A stretch of DNA of 64,000 bases from Brachionus plicatilis (GCA_010279815.1 QEOQ01000253.1:1305681-1369680); one strand, 5' to 3'. Positions 32,990-45,996 are shown, numbered from the stretch's first letter. Notes: generated from the letters alone by a model not told the origin. Translations and numbers: made by a program.

Positions 32990-33110
32990 GAGTTTAAATA
33001 AATTCAAAAAGAACAAATTACAAATACATTTTAGAAAAGTTACAAGCTTTGAACTATCCACTGCTGCAAATTCTTTGAGACGATTGACAAGGGAGTTCTA
33101 AAGTCAGGTA
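32990..33110 (-). mobile_element. Possible LINE reverse transcriptase C-terminal fragment
   Basis: The minus strand reads NSLVNRLKEFAAVDSSKLV then TFLKCI, which fits the WNSLP..V..A.S...F...L pattern at the end of LINE ORF2 proteins. The stretch is short and no tail is recognisable, so this is tentative. Confidence 0.35.
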
Positions 33111-35850
33111 ATCTTGAGCTTTCAACAAAGATTTATTTAGATTTTTAATTTGGTTTTATTTAAGTTTTTGTTTGTTTTTTGTTGATTATAAAAATATTTT
33201 TGGAAGATCTGGAGCTATTTATAGGGGATCATTTGTTTTTAACTTTTAATTTTTACTTTATTGTAATTTTCACTAAAGGTGAATTTATTATTATTTATCT
33301 TGGTCGAACAAGAATTCCAAAGTAGGTGATAAATAAAAAGAATTATAAAATTAATAATCAATAAGGGTATTGAATAAATATATTGGTGATAAAAAAGCGT
33401 CAATTTTTGCCTTAAAACAAATTAATTAGGATTATTCATTAAAATGAATCCTAATAAATATCTTAATAAGTCACAATAATAAAAATAGCTGGCAGATTCA
33501 CTATTTTCACGTGCGATTTCTTTCCAATTTTGTTTATATTTCAAATTATTTTAAAAAATATTTGTTTAATTTTAGTTTAATAGAATAATATGATGGATTA
33601 AAATTAGCTGCAGAATTTCAGACAACTGATTTCCCTTTAATAAAATGTTTGATGAGAGATATCAATTTGAATTAAGAACATATTTCCCAAAACAAAAAAC
33701 AAAAACAAAAAATTAATTTATTTGTAAATAAATTCGAAGGAATACTAGTATTGTTATTTTAGTATTAAAAAAATTAACCAAAATTGCAATCAGCGAATAA
33801 AGATCTATTAGGACTGTAGCATGCGTTTAATATATTATTATGTAGATATATCCGAAGTTATTTTTTATAAAATAAAAATTAGTATTCAATATTTTCACAA
33901 GAAGATTGTTCCACGAAGATTTCGGTCTATTTTTCAAAAATTTTCTGGACTATCTTTTACTAATTCATGAACCATCGTTTTGTCGTTTTCAGAGAAATAA
34001 TTTTAAAGCAGAGTAGTAAACTTAGAAGTAGACACCAAGCTAACTTATAATGTAAGTTTCTACAAAGTATAAAAAAATAAACATAAAGTAAAAGAATAAA
34101 GAACAAGATGAGAAGGAAAAAAAAGCCAATTTGAAAATGATCGTTTTTAAGTAAAAAGGTTTTTAAGGCCAATTTATATTGGTAATTATAATTATTCAAG
34201 AACGATTTATTAAAAAACTTTAAAAGTTTTTTTTTGGTTATTTATTTATTGAAAAAATAGAATATTATTAAATTATTATTATTTAATTTTTAGTATAAAT
34301 ATTTGGTTTAATTGTATTTTTTTAATAAAACATTTGGTTCCTATTCTAAATTTTTTTTTTATAGTTTAGTGTGAACAAAGAAAGTGTGAATTTTATGTTT
34401 CTCATTGTGATTCTTACTTAATATGTAAAAAAAAACTTTAGCTTTATTTTTAATTAGATTTTAATTGTAAAAGTAAAATGATCAAATTTTATATAAAATC
34501 TATTTATTAATACTAAAATCTTAATAGCTTTGTCAATTTTGGAACAAAAAAAGACAAAAAAAAAAAACAAAGTTATAGAGTTTTTTAATGTTTGCTTTGT
34601 TTTTTTTGTCCCTAAAAATTTTCAAAGCCATTTAAATGCATAATTAAAAATTTCAGATCTCCAAGTTTAAAGGGTTAGGGTTACTTAGGCCAAAAAAAAA
34701 CTTACATTAATGGAAAAAACGACAAAATTCGACTCATCAAGTATGATCAACACAAATTATTAAGTCAATGATTCAAACGAAACCAATTTATTGATAAAGC
34801 AAATTGAAAAAGAAGGCAAATTTTTAAACCATTATTTTTACCAATTTAAAAAAAAATCTTTGCAATTAAAATTTAATTGCCGAAAGAAAAAATTTTATTT
34901 AATTTTTATTAAAATCTAAAAATTCAAAAATTAAACTGAACAAACAAAAGCTTAATAAATGAGTTAAATTCAGAATCTGGGTTTCTTCAATTATCTCAAA
35001 ATCTTTGTCTTATTTTTGAAAAAAAAAAAACTTTTTTTCAACTTTCTGATTTATATCATTAGTTCATTTCTAATATCATCATTTCATAGAGTAATTCTTT
35101 AAATTAAGTTGTTCAAAAAATTATTGGGTTTTTATTTATTTAGACGATATGATTTTTGTTTTAAATAAAATAAAATTTGAATATTTTTAAAATATTGAGG
35201 AATTTTTTTTTATTTTAAATTTAATCATTTTTTTTTAAAAAACCTCAAAATTATTTCTAAAAATTTATCAGCTAAAAGATACCAAAATCCATTTTCATCC
35301 TCGTAAAGTACTTGCATAAACTGGATTTTAGATGATGCATTTGTTATGTTAGTATATATTATTAAAAGAATATATTTCAGATTGTAAAAAAATCTGTAAA
35401 TTCAGAATGTCCTTATTTAGAAAAAAAATGTCGGTCTGAATAAACCAGGGTCGACTGTATCTAAAATGATGCTATTAATTGTATAAATTATGAAGAATTT
35501 TTATTTTAATCCTTAGCCGAATTGTCTGGTTCAAGCAGAAGCAATCATTAATATTTAAAATACTATCAAATATTAGCTTTGAGCTATTAATTAGTTTTTA
35601 TTGTACTGCGTAATAAGAGTTACATAAAATAATATGAATATAAGCTAACTAGATCAAAACCTTTCCAACAGACAGATTGTTAAACCAGCAAATGCAATCT
35701 CTTCGCTCCAACCAATAAGTTTTTCAATTTAAAATTTAAAATTCATAAAAAATCTACTTGCTTTTTAGTTCATATGCATAAATAAAAACCTATTTTTTCA
35801 CATATTGCTTTAGAAAATAGCGTTTCTTCATATTATTATGTGAAAGCTAA

Positions 35851-37801
35851 ATGAAAAATTCTCATTTCAATAATCTTAAACATTTAGATAGAAAAGCCCC
35901 GCACAAAATGACTAGGCTTTTAAATGTATTACAAAATGAGGAAATCACTGAGTTCGACTTGAAAAGACGCCAAATTCCTTTCGAATTGGCCGAACATCCA
36001 AAGGTAAATTATTATAATTTTTTTTTAATTTTATAATTTTAATTTTTTTAATTAAAATTATCTTATCCTAGATGATTGTGACATTTGACGACATAATTTC
36101 TTGTCTAGCTTGTGAGCTGCAGAACAAAAGCACATCCCAGAATGCACCAAGTCAAAAAACCGACCCGGAATATTTTAATTTTTTACAAAATTTTAGTCAA
36201 ACATATTCGATTGAGAAAAAAAATCTGTCAGTTCCTTTGGATGAATTTTTGGCTCAATTGTCTCAGACAGCTGGATGCATCTCTTGTCGTTCTTCAGCTG
36301 AAAAGCTACTGCGACAACTGATTCCAAGAAAAGCTGGTTCAATGTCACTGGCTCTTGATCCAATTCAAATAGAATGTGATGGCTCGATTTCCGTTAAGCC
36401 TGCTCTGTTTAAACCACACTCTTTGTACACTCTTTTCTACATTGACAGCTCCAAATTGGACTCTGAATTGGAGATCAACAAAAAGCCAAGTAGCAAACGT
36501 TGCCAATTGCATATGATGGAAAGTCAAAAGCAAACCAAACAAAGAAGAATCGATGAGTGGAAAAATGTATGGAATTCAATGGAAACAGATGAATGTCGCA
36601 AACAATTGGCAATCATCGATTGCGATCAATTGCTGCACACTGTTAATCAGTATCTAAAAAGAAATAAATTTTGTTCAGATTGTAAATTTAAAGTTTTGGT
36701 TGCTTTTAAAATTTTGACCAACGAGGCCGAAATAGTTGATGATGACGGCACTTATAAGCAGTGCACATTTAACGGCATCGCTTACTGCACCGAAATGGAC
36801 AAGAAGCCTCATTTGCACATCAATCCGTGCAAAGACTTTATAGGTTCACTGATAGCCAAAGCTGAGTCTGAAATAAAAGAATTGTAATTTAAATCTTTAT
36901 TTAAAAATTTTAATAAAATAAAAATTTTTTTTTTATTTTAAATTTATTTTTTAGACGACCGGAACGACACGCCAAATCAATTGATGTGGCCCAGGAAGAA
37001 ATTTTGATTTGCATTGGCCTTCATTTGTACGAAAGGTTTTTTCAATTAGGCCAGTCGCTCAAAATAGCTGAGCAAGCTTGGAAAATTTTGTTCTACTCGA
37101 GTGTGGTGGCTCTCAAAAAACGTTTAGATGTAATCAAAATTGAATCAAAACATTTGTTCAAAATTTTACTTTTATTTTTTGTTTAGTTTGATTTAAATCA
37201 ATTTAGAAATTTGGATACACTATGTGCCGAGTTGGAAGTGTTGGATGCCAAGTCCAAAGCCAAAAAGGTAAAAAAAGATGCCAAGAAAAAATCAAAATCT
37301 ATTCAACAAAAGCACACGTGTACATATGGAGAAAAGTCAACCAAGCTTAATTTGAGCGATTCTAATTCACCCGTTCCTTCACCCGACTGCTCGGATAGTC
37401 CCAAATGCCAGACCATGGCCAAGAAAAATCTAGAGCTTAACCAAGAGTGCAGTTGCGACGATGTAAATCAATTTGTTCACTCGATTGAAGATGTAAATGA
37501 TGGAAATTGTGAAATGAGCTGTTGTTTTGATATAATCGAGTATTGGAACAAACTTGTGCAAGAGGAAATAGAAAATTCAGAATGGAACACTATTTCAAAG
37601 GGAAAAAAGAAAAAAAACACCCAAGTGAATATTGATAAGAGTTTGATGATTACCGATGAAGAAAAACAAGAGTATTATAAAAACAAATCATTTTATCTTG
37701 TTGAAAGAATGAATAGAAGAGAATTTCTTGAGAATAAATTCAAAATGCTTAAATTAAGTTCAAATTTTAAATTGGAACCAAGATACAAATGCATAAACTA
37801 A
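35851..37801 (+). CDS. GGNBP2: Gametogenetin-binding protein 2 homologue
   Basis: Four exons: 35851-36003, 36072-36883, 36955-37129 and 37187-37801, with introns of 68, 71 and 57 nt; 584 residues against about 697 in human. Family landmarks in order: FDLKRRQIPFELAEHP; SQTAGCISCRSSAEKLLRQL (human PCVGCRRSVERLFSQL); LYTLFYIDSSKLD; KRCQLHMM; NKFCSDCKFKVLVAFKIL; RPERHAKSIDVAQEEILICI across the exon 2-3 junction; LHLYERFFQLGQ and EQAWKILFYSSVVALKK. A Lys-rich basic run (KKVKKDAKKKSKS) and a less conserved Ser/Cys-rich part follow, then the C-terminal helix YNKNKS-like YYKNKSFYLVERMNRREFLE. In vertebrates it is linked to germ-cell and trophoblast function, and its biochemical role is poorly known. 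Cys pairs suggest metal binding. Confidence 0.95.
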
Positions 37802-38932
37802 TAAAATTTTCTATTTTAAATCAAATTAATCAAATTTTTTTATTTTATTCTATTATATGTGAGCATTTTTTTCAAAAGGACATGTATTTATGAATAAATT
37901 TTAAACAAAAAATTCTAAATATTCATTGACATCAAACACTTGCGTTAATTTTGTTCAAATATAAAAAAAAATCAAAAATACTTTTAAGAACAAATTTTTT
38001 GTATCAAAGTTTGTTAAGCACTTGATTTTATTTTAGATTAGAGCTTTTTAGAAATTTTTAAAAGTTCATTTAAAAATTTTCATCCTTATGATATTTTTCA
38101 AAAGTTTTTTCAAGCCGTTTCTTTATACACTCTCCGAGGTAGGTAGATATGATAATTGAAAGCTAAACCGCTTGGGGAAAAATATGGTTGGCTTTTTCCT
38201 TCTTAATAAATTGGTATCGAGTAAACAATATACAAAACTTTTTTTGTATCCGTTAGAATGGTCTGTCTGTATTGTCTGTTATGTCGGTAATTTTATTTGA
38301 ACCATTTCTAGTAAAAAAATTTTCAATTATTTTTTTAGAGATTTTCTACCAAAAGCTCTGACCATAGTACACATGCTACTATTAAGAAGGCTTAAATATT
38401 TTTAAAAGATTAATATTAAGTTGGGTTTTTCGAGAACGGCTTTTTTAGATATGTTAAATGTTAATTTCAAATTAAAGATTAATTTTTTTTAGATCAATAA
38501 TACTGAAAATGTAGTAAAAAAATTAATTTTAGATACTTATGAAATTGATATTTAGATATTTGATTCTTGATAGTATCATGGGCCGGATAATTTTAAGACT
38601 TTTTAGACTAATTACAGTTGATTACTAAATACAGTTGAATTTTTTTTAATACCTAACAAATCTTAGCTTAAAAATTAAATTCTATGTGTGAGAGAATAAA
38701 AAAGAAAAAAGAGGGAAAAAGTTTTTTAATGAAGCAATTCTCCGAATTTAAAATTTTAGTTCTTAGGGGCCTAGATTACTGTTAAAATGTTGAATAATTT
38801 TAAATTCTATTTATATAAGGAGAGATAAGGTATGAAATAAAAATGCCAAATTTTCAATTGTTTTATTTACCTTTTAATTGATTACATTTTTAGGAAATAT
38901 TGTTTTTAAGTGTTTTATCGCTTTTATGCATG

Positions 38933-39164
38933 TGTTAAGACCCGTGTCTTGACATCACTCTTTTCTTCTCTCTAGTCCTCTTATAAATGTTAAGTTTAAC
39001 TTCAGCTTAAGCACATGTACTAACTACTATATAAATCACTACCTCTTTTGTTATAACTTTGGATTCCATTTAATAAACTATTAACTAAATTGTTTTGTTT
39101 TATTTCTTGGCTTAAATCCCTAAAGTCCAAGCCTGAGAGTGATGTCAAGACACGGGTCTTAACA
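38933..39164. mobile_element. Solo LTR candidate (Ty3/gypsy-like), 232 bp
   Basis: Starts TGTTAAGACCCGTGTCTTGA and ends with the exact reverse complement; the match spans over 30 nt including flanking TGCATG/CATGCA. CATG at 38929-38932 and 39165-39168 can be a 4-bp target duplication. Each end is itself a hairpin (TGTTAAGAC-CCGT-GTCTTGACA). Inside are a CT-rich stretch, TATAAA at 38982-38987 and AATAAA at 39072-39077, the expected LTR promoter and polyadenylation signals. TG...CA borders fit. A palindromic MITE is the alternative. No internal retroelement coding is present. Confidence 0.6.
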
Positions 39165-40029
39165 CATGCAAAGAAGACTTTTAATTTTTCAAAAATTTAA
39201 AAAGTTTTTGTTTATTAGATACTAATATTTTTTATTAAATCAGATATTTAAAATTAATTTTTTTAAAATAAAACTATTTTGTTTGCTCTACTCTAGAAAA
39301 AATGCTTTGCTTCATCGTCTGAATAAATTTAAAATTTTATAAATTTTTAGTTTAATTATAGTAAAATTCGTTGAAACAAAATAAATTCATGCTTGGATTC
39401 AAAAAAATAACTTTTTTAAATATACTACCATATTTGGAATTAAGCTATTTACACTTAGCCACTGATATGGTATAGCATTACATACGCACATAGTCCTTTA
39501 GATTTATGCTTACAACCAAGTGTTAAAAAGGAAGGTATCATTTCACTTCAACGTAAAATTATATAAAATTCATAGAATAAAAATCAGTTGTAATTTAAGT
39601 TTAAAAAATCATATAATTTACAATACTTTTATTTTGGTAACTCAATGATCATGCTTTTTTTAATAAAAATTAAAAAAATATTTTAATATTTATATATTAA
39701 TTTGGATTGGATTTATCCAGGATTGTTCGAAAGTCAAAATATTAGACTTGACTTTAAAAATTTTTTTTCTAAAATTTGTAGATCATAAATTCAAAATAAA
39801 ATTTAATCAGCAAGAAAATTTAATTACACTATTAAGCCTTTCTATCTAAGAGTAAAATCGTTCTAAACTTCAAATAAACAAATCAAAATTTTAAAGGAAA
39901 GTCAAATGATCAAATGTCGATCAATAAAATTTTAATTCTATATTAAAAAAGAATTTTAAAACAGCAAATTCGGGATAAATTTTTCAAAGTAAATTTTCAA
40001 ATGTCTTTTAATAGATTAATAGATTTAAG

Positions 40030-40435
40030 TACTGTCAACCTGGCTGTCAACCTCTTGCTTCAAATGCTCTAGACTACCCAGCAGGTCGTACCAGACGTGG
40101 ATAATTAAAATTGGAAAGGGAGCTTATAAAAAACTGTGACGCCAGGTATCATTTTTTTACCAATCGAACTGCCGGGTATTGGAATTTACTTGATGATGCA
40201 ACAAGAAAAATAACCGACACAAATACTTTTAAAAAAAGAATAGATAAATTGCTCAATTTAAACTGACAGTTATCTATATTATCATTATTTATACAAATCA
40301 AAAAGAAAACCAATCTATAAAACCGTCAAACAATAGCGCCACAGGCTGTCATAGCAGGGCGTTTACTGACACTACTGCTTGGGATACAACCATCCCTACA
40401 GCTCATATACTACTACTACTACTAAGTACCAAGCA
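40030..40435 (+). mobile_element. LINE 3' end with (ACT)n tail
   Basis: A frame ending at TGA 40264-40266 reads NCDARYHFFTNRTAGYWNLL, then TDTNTFKKRIDKLLNLN, the C-terminus of a LINE reverse transcriptase. The 3' UTR that follows has CACAGGCTGTCATAGCAGGG and ends in a CTACTACTACTACTAC-type tail at 40409-40432. 5'-truncated; a different family from the (ATT)n ones. Confidence 0.8.
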
Positions 40436-40810
40436 TTTTTTATAATTTTTTGATCACGTCTAAGGTGAAAATTTAGAATAAATTCAGTATTTAAATTTAA
40501 AAAAACTAGATAAGTCACAAGTCTTAAAAAAGCCCAAGTCCGGACTTGAACTTAAATTTTAAAGACTTTTAAAGACTTCGTCCTTGCTTCATCGTCTCAA
40601 AAGTTTTTATTTCTTAAAAAATTTTAATTATTTTTAAATTGTTAGTTAAAGTATCAAAAATGACAAAACTTAAAAATTTTATTAAAATTTATACAAATAT
40701 ACAAATTAAAATCTTGTTTTTTACGTTAAGTTAATATCAAAACTTTCAAAATAACTAATACTTTATGATATAGAAAAAAAAAAACATATCAACAAACTTA
40801 ACAAATAAGT

Positions 40811-41608
40811 TCAAAATTCCATGGACTCTTCATCAATTTGAATTTCTACTTTACCCAAAGAATGGTTTTCCAATTCGGTTATGTTATATCTAGAGCAATT
40901 TTTGTCTAAAAAACAATCAAAATTTTTGTAATCATCCTCGTGCTCGACTAGATAAAAATTGGACAAAGCTTTTGCATTAGATTTCGAGTTTTTGACTAAA
41001 TTATCACTCAAGCAAACTTCTTCAATAAACGGTTTGTTGCGATTCAGATGGGTTTCTTCATTTGGCTCCTCGACATCATATTCTTCAGACTGAGGTATGT
41101 TAGGTATCCATGGAATGATTTGCAGATCGTTTGAGTTGGGGTAAAAATCGGCATCAGACTTAAGTCTAGTCATCAAATCATCTTCACTGTTGAGCTCTTG
41201 CAGTTTGGTTTTTAAGGCATCCGAAAACACAAAACTATTGTCGCACTCACTTGACACTTCTTCGTCACTGCTCAAATTAAATTCACCGTTATCTTCTTCC
41301 TGCTCAATAGAACTTATGGGACTATCCAGATTATCCATATCGACTTCAATTTGGGAATTCGAATTGGAATTTTTTTTTTGGGTTATCAAAACCTTGTGAC
41401 CATGTCTCACAATATTTACGAAAGGAGATAGTGAAGCGTTGCTGTTGCAAGAGTTGGCTGAATCCGAACCATCATTGGATCCATCATCATCTTCGCTGTT
41501 TAAGTTATTTTCATAATGTAGGTAGCGTTTTCGCTTGAGAGGACCGTGAAAATAGGGTCCCGTGTTGAACAAACTTTCATCAATGTTCATGTTTACTTTA
41601 AAGAACAT
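40811..41608 (-). CDS. Unrecognised acidic Ser/Asp/Asn-rich protein
   Basis: Single-exon ORF of 265 residues; Met7 (at 41590, MNIDESLFNTGPYFHG) is a likely alternative start. The N-terminus has GPYFHGPLKRKRYLHYEN, a basic patch that could be a nuclear localisation signal. A long acidic, Ser/Asn-rich region follows (SEDDDGSNDGSDSANSCNSN; SSDEEVSSECDNSF), with one conserved-looking island, SLSPFVNIVRHGHKVLIT, at about residues 60-78, and IPWIPNIPQSEEYDVEEPNE later. No enzyme motif, signal or membrane segment is present. Codon use and composition look like a real gene rather than a random ORF. It is probably a nuclear regulatory protein of low complexity, but I cannot name its family. Confidence 0.7.
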   Translation of the reverse strand: MFFKVNMNIDESLFNTGPYFHGPLKRKRYLHYENNLNSEDDDGSNDGSDSANSCNSNASLSPFVNIVRHGHKVLITQKKNSNSNSQIEVDMDNLDSPISSIEQEEDNGEFNLSSDEEVSSECDNSFVFSDALKTKLQELNSEDDLMTRLKSDADFYPNSNDLQIIPWIPNIPQSEEYDVEEPNEETHLNRNKPFIEEVCLSDNLVKNSKSNAKALSNFYLVEHEDDYKNFDCFLDKNCSRYNITELENHSLGKVEIQIDEESMEF

Positions 41609-43894
41609 TTGGAATATGTTTATCAGTGCCTGAGAGAGATATGAACAATTTTCGTTCGTAAATTTAAAGTCATTAGATCTAATCTAATCATGGTATAAAT
41701 AGATCAAAATTAAGAGATTGTTGAAGGTTCTAGATAAATCTAGACAGTTCTTATTCATGTGTTTTTTTTTTTCGACAAAGTGAAAATTAAATTTAAAAGC
41801 TTGTTGTCGAAATATTCTAGAAACTAAATAAATTATTATAATTAAATATCTAATTGCATCATATAAAATTTAAAAGTATTTATAAACAAAAAGATCTAAT
41901 TGAAAATTTACACGAGTTTTTTTGATCTGTAAGACAAAGCTAAAGGTGATCAAAAATCAGTGTGAAGTATAGAAATGCCAAAAAATTAAAAATCTAATTT
42001 GTTAATAAAAAATAGTTGAACTAATTTCAAATTCTAGATAAATTTTTTTATCTCCCAAAAGTAGTAATTATAATATATTTTGATTTATAATTTAAATTAA
42101 TTTAAAATTACAATTAATTGAGAGAGGGTGGAATTTACAAAAAAATTAGACTTTAAATTTTTCTGGTTTAATTACCTACTTAGGTAAAAAAATTTATCAT
42201 AATGTTTAAAATTTTACACTGAATTATAAAATAAATATTTTCCATAAAAAAATTTGATCGTGAGAAATTTAATATGTTTTGAAAGAATTTTTTTTTAAAT
42301 ATTTAAATTAAAAAAATTCTATAGTGATGGAAAAAATTTGAAACATAAGAAATCAAGATAAGTAAAGTTAAAACTAGTTTAATTTCTTAATTTTTGTATA
42401 CTAGTTTTATTGATTTATAACAGATGAATTTAGTAAACATGTTTGTAAGCTAATTGATTTTTTAACAAAGATTCTAAAATTATTTTTTTTATTTATTCAC
42501 TTAATTAAGAATGAAAACTGGCTATAATTTTCAGATAAAGCTTTCAAATCAGGACTTTAATAATGCTTTTAAATTATTGATTTTCTTAAATAAAAGACAA
42601 CCATATACTCTTGCCAGTAAAAACACTCTAACACTCTGGAAAATTTAAAATTGATGTTTTTGAATTTTCCCTAAATATTTTCGTAGCACATAAATTAGCA
42701 TTTGTTTTGGAAAAAAACATGGTATTTATAAATTTTATTTTAGCATTTAAGCATAATAATGTAATACCTTTAATTAATTGCTCTGAGAATAGCTTTTTAA
42801 TTTTTGAAATTACATTTATTTAAAGTTTACTGTTTTTACTTAATTTTTAATCAATTTTCCTTCTTTTAATTTGAAGAATCATTGAAAATTTTCCTTAATT
42901 AAAATTTATTGATAAATGTTTCGTTTGTAATCTCATGCTAAGACTTAGACTAACATTTCGAAGAATAAGAGTATGTTTTTGAACAAAAGTTACAAAATCC
43001 AAAAAATGAAATAAAGATGTATTTTAAATAAAAATAAAAAAAACTAATTTTAATAGGGAAAACTAGTATAAGTGTCTAGCCAAACCAAAGCCTTAATCAG
43101 TAATGACTAAATAGACTTGGAATCAATACAATCTAAACTTACAAGTTATTCTTTATAGTCATGTTTTAATTTTTTTTTAAATAGTTATTTATATACTAAA
43201 TTAGATTTCCCTGAAAATGCATATTTTACTTTAAAAATTTTAGAGTAAAACATATGAGTTAATATCAGTTAATTAAGAAATTTAATTTGTCTATTGCTGG
43301 TTAATAAAAAATTTTGTCAGGAAAAATTTATATATTATTTTGAAAATTTTTGTTGATTCTGAATAGAAAATCGAATGGATTTGGTATCAGACAAAATTTC
43401 AAAGCAAGAAATATATTAATAAAAGTACCTCAAATAATATTAAAACAAAAAAACATATAATTAATCTTTAATTAATTTGAATGAATTTTTATCTAATTTC
43501 AAAATCAAAAATAAGTTTATATTTCAATGATTAAAATTTTTAAAAATTTGATTTGACTTAATATTTTTCTTAAAGTTTATGCATCAGTGCATTTAATTTA
43601 CATCAAAATAAAATCCAAAAAAAAAATTAACTAAATAAATGCTTAGATTTAAAATTTTTTCAAATTTAAAATTGTCATTGAGAAATTTTCGCCTTAGAAA
43701 AGAGTGACGAAATAAAACGAATATTTTGAGCAATTATTTGAAAATTTTCTAAAATAAAAGAAATCTAAAATATTAAAAATTTAAATTTGCATCATAAATA
43801 AACATTATTTCTGCATTTTTATTTTTTAAATTTTACTTTATATTAAAAGCAATTTCACGTGTAACATTTTAAATTTGAAAAATTGTTTACCAAA
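41609..43894. other. Intergenic, no gene seen
   Basis: Divergent spacer between the acidic-protein gene and ArgRS. Low-complexity AT DNA only; promoters of both flanking genes must lie here. Confidence 0.55.
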
Positions 43895-45996
43895 ATGGAT
43901 TATTCTAGTTTAAAATCAAAACTCGATCAGCAAGTACCGAAATTTAGCCTTAAAAAAATTAAAATTAAATAAAAAAATCTCTTTTTAAGAACAAACTAAT
44001 CGAGTCTTTGGAAAAAGAGCTAACTGACTTGGATCAACAACGAGACAAACTTAAGCCTAATGAACAGCTAGCTAAACTTTTAACCGAGCGTGAAAAATTA
44101 TCTTTTCGAATTAAAATTTTAAAAAGAAGTATCCAAGAAGAATTGTCCAAGCCAAAATCAAGCTCAGCAATGACAAGCTCAAATTCAGCCAGAAAATTAA
44201 CTTCCAAGGCGCTTCCTCCCACCGAAAGCAAAAACAAATATTCGACTAGTATCACGGACACTCTGTACAGTTTGTTCGACAAAGCCATCCAGGCTGAGTT
44301 CTCCGACATCGCTGAGGCAAGTGTGGTCATAACTGGCAGCAATGTGGCCGATTACCAATGCAACTCGGCAATGGCTATTTGTCAAGCATTGAAAACAAAA
44401 GGCCAAAAAGTGAATCCAAATCAGGTGGCGCAAAAGATTGTGGCCAATATTGAAAAAAATGATCTGATTGAAAAAACCGAGGTCAGTGGTCCTGGCTTCA
44501 TCAACATTTACCTATCGAAAAATTTCTGTCAGACCGAGCTGAAAAAATTGGTCATGTGCGGCGCTCAAGCACCGTTCATAGGCGAAAAAAAGCGAATTGT
44601 AATCGATTTCTCGTCGCCAAATATTGCCAAAGAAATGCATGTTGGACATTTGCGTTCAACAATCATTGGCGAGAGCATATCTCGTCTGTTTGAATATTTT
44701 GGCCACGATGTGCTCCGATTGAACCACTTGGGCGACTGGGGCACCCAATTCGGCATGCTAATCGCTCATCTAAAAGACAAATTTCCCAACTATTCCCAAG
44801 AAATGGCTCCGATCGGAGACTTGCAGGCTTTTTACAAAGAATCGAAGAAACGCTTTGACGAAGATGAACAGTTCAAGAAGCGCGCCTATGAATGTGTGGT
44901 AAAACTGCAAAGCTATGACCCGGAAATAATCATGGGATGGAAGTTGATATGCGATGTATCGCGCAAAGAATTCGAGCATATTTATGAAGAATTGGGAATT
45001 AGCTTGATAGAACGTGGTGAATCGTTCTACCAAAATTTGATGAAAGAAGTAGTGGCCGATTTTGAAAAAGAAAATTTGGTCACAGTTGAAGATGGCCGTA
45101 AACTAGTCTTTCCGCCAGGCGTGTCGATTCCTTTGACAATTGTAAAGTCAGATGGTGGATACACATATGACACTTCGGATCTGGCAGCTCTGAAAAATCG
45201 CCTCTTTGCTGAAAAGGGCGACGTTCTGTTGTATGTAATAGATGCTGGTCAATCTGTGCACATGCAGGGAATATTCTCGGCAGGAAAACAAATTGGATGG
45301 ATCAAGCCGTGCCACCGGATCGAACATGTTGAGTTTGGAGTTGTTCTTGGTGAGGACAAGAAAAAGTTCAAGACCCGATCTGGCGACACTGTTAGGCTAA
45401 AGGACTTGCTGGATGAGGGTTTGACTCGGGCCTTGGCTAAATTGAAGGAAAAAGAAAGAGAAAAAGTGCTCAGTGGTGAGGAATTGGTTGCGGCACAAAA
45501 GGCCGTGGCTTATGGATGCATCAAATATGCTGATTTGTCTCACAATAGGACAAAAGAATACATATTTTCATTTGAAAAAATGCTGGAAGACAAAGGAAAC
45601 ACTGCTGTTTACATGTTGTATGCGTATACTAGAATACGTTCCATATCACGTAACGCTGGTGTTAGCAGTCAGCAGCTAAAAGAGTATGTGGCAAGCAATT
45701 CAATAAGTTTAGATGATCCAAAAGAGTGGAAATTGGCCAAGCAAATTCTAAAATTTCCAGAAATTTTAATCAAAACTTTGAACGATTTATTAATTCATTC
45801 TATTTGTGATTATATGTACGAGTTGGCCACTGTGTTCACTGAATTTTATGATAGTTGCTATTGCATTGAAAAAGATAGGCAAACAGGTGAAATAAAATCG
45901 GTAAATATGAGTAGGTTAGTTCTATGCGATTCAACAGCTAGTGTTATGGCAGCTTGCTTCAATTTGCTCGGTTTGAAAACTTTAGAAAAAATGTAA
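43895..45996 (+). CDS. RARS1: Cytosolic arginyl-tRNA synthetase
   Basis: Charges tRNA-Arg; in animals part of the multi-tRNA-synthetase complex. Exon 1 is 43895-43933 (13 codons, [13 protein letters not shown]); after a 56-nt intron, exon 2 runs 43990-45996, giving 681 residues (human 660). An N-terminal coiled coil (about residues 1-60, rich in Leu/Lys/Glu), like the leucine-zipper extension that binds AIMP1 in vertebrates, is followed by the Add1 domain ([13 protein letters not shown] [18 protein letters not shown]). The class I site has [17 protein letters not shown] (HIGH equivalent HVGH), [42 protein letters not shown] and [15 protein letters not shown]. The anticodon-binding domain includes KYADLSHNR and [16 protein letters not shown]. 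Complete and intact. Confidence 0.97.

Larger units (their letters stand above)
30979..35850. other. Long intergenic region with transposon fossils
   Basis: Contains a probable LINE 3' UTR/tail (31280-31455), a decayed SWIM/AT-hook transposase end (32428-32800), a LINE C-terminal fragment (32990-33110) and a possible pogo-type terminus at 35430-35457 (on the minus strand ATACAGTCGACCCTGG) whose partner end I could not find. ORFs here are AT-rich chance frames. Confidence 0.55.
37802..40810. other. Intergenic between convergent GGNBP2 and the 40.8-kb gene
   Basis: Contains a solo-LTR candidate (38933-39164) and a LINE 3' end (40030-40435), both listed, plus AAGTC-rich palindromic words at 39735-39760 and 40500-40580 related to the hAT-like element at 59.5 kb. 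No host gene seen. Confidence 0.55.

Noticed and set aside
34668..34685. GGGTTAGGGTTACTTAGG, telomere-like words
   Set aside because: Only about two TTAGGG units, inside ordinary intergenic DNA; no array.
35430..35457. Pogo-like terminus CAGTCGACCCTGG (minus strand)
   Set aside because: No partner terminus found, so no element could be bounded.
40811..41608. Similarity of GPLKRKR to the GPLKRK motif of FAM122/PABIR proteins
   Set aside because: Only seven residues and in the wrong part of the protein; not enough for a name.
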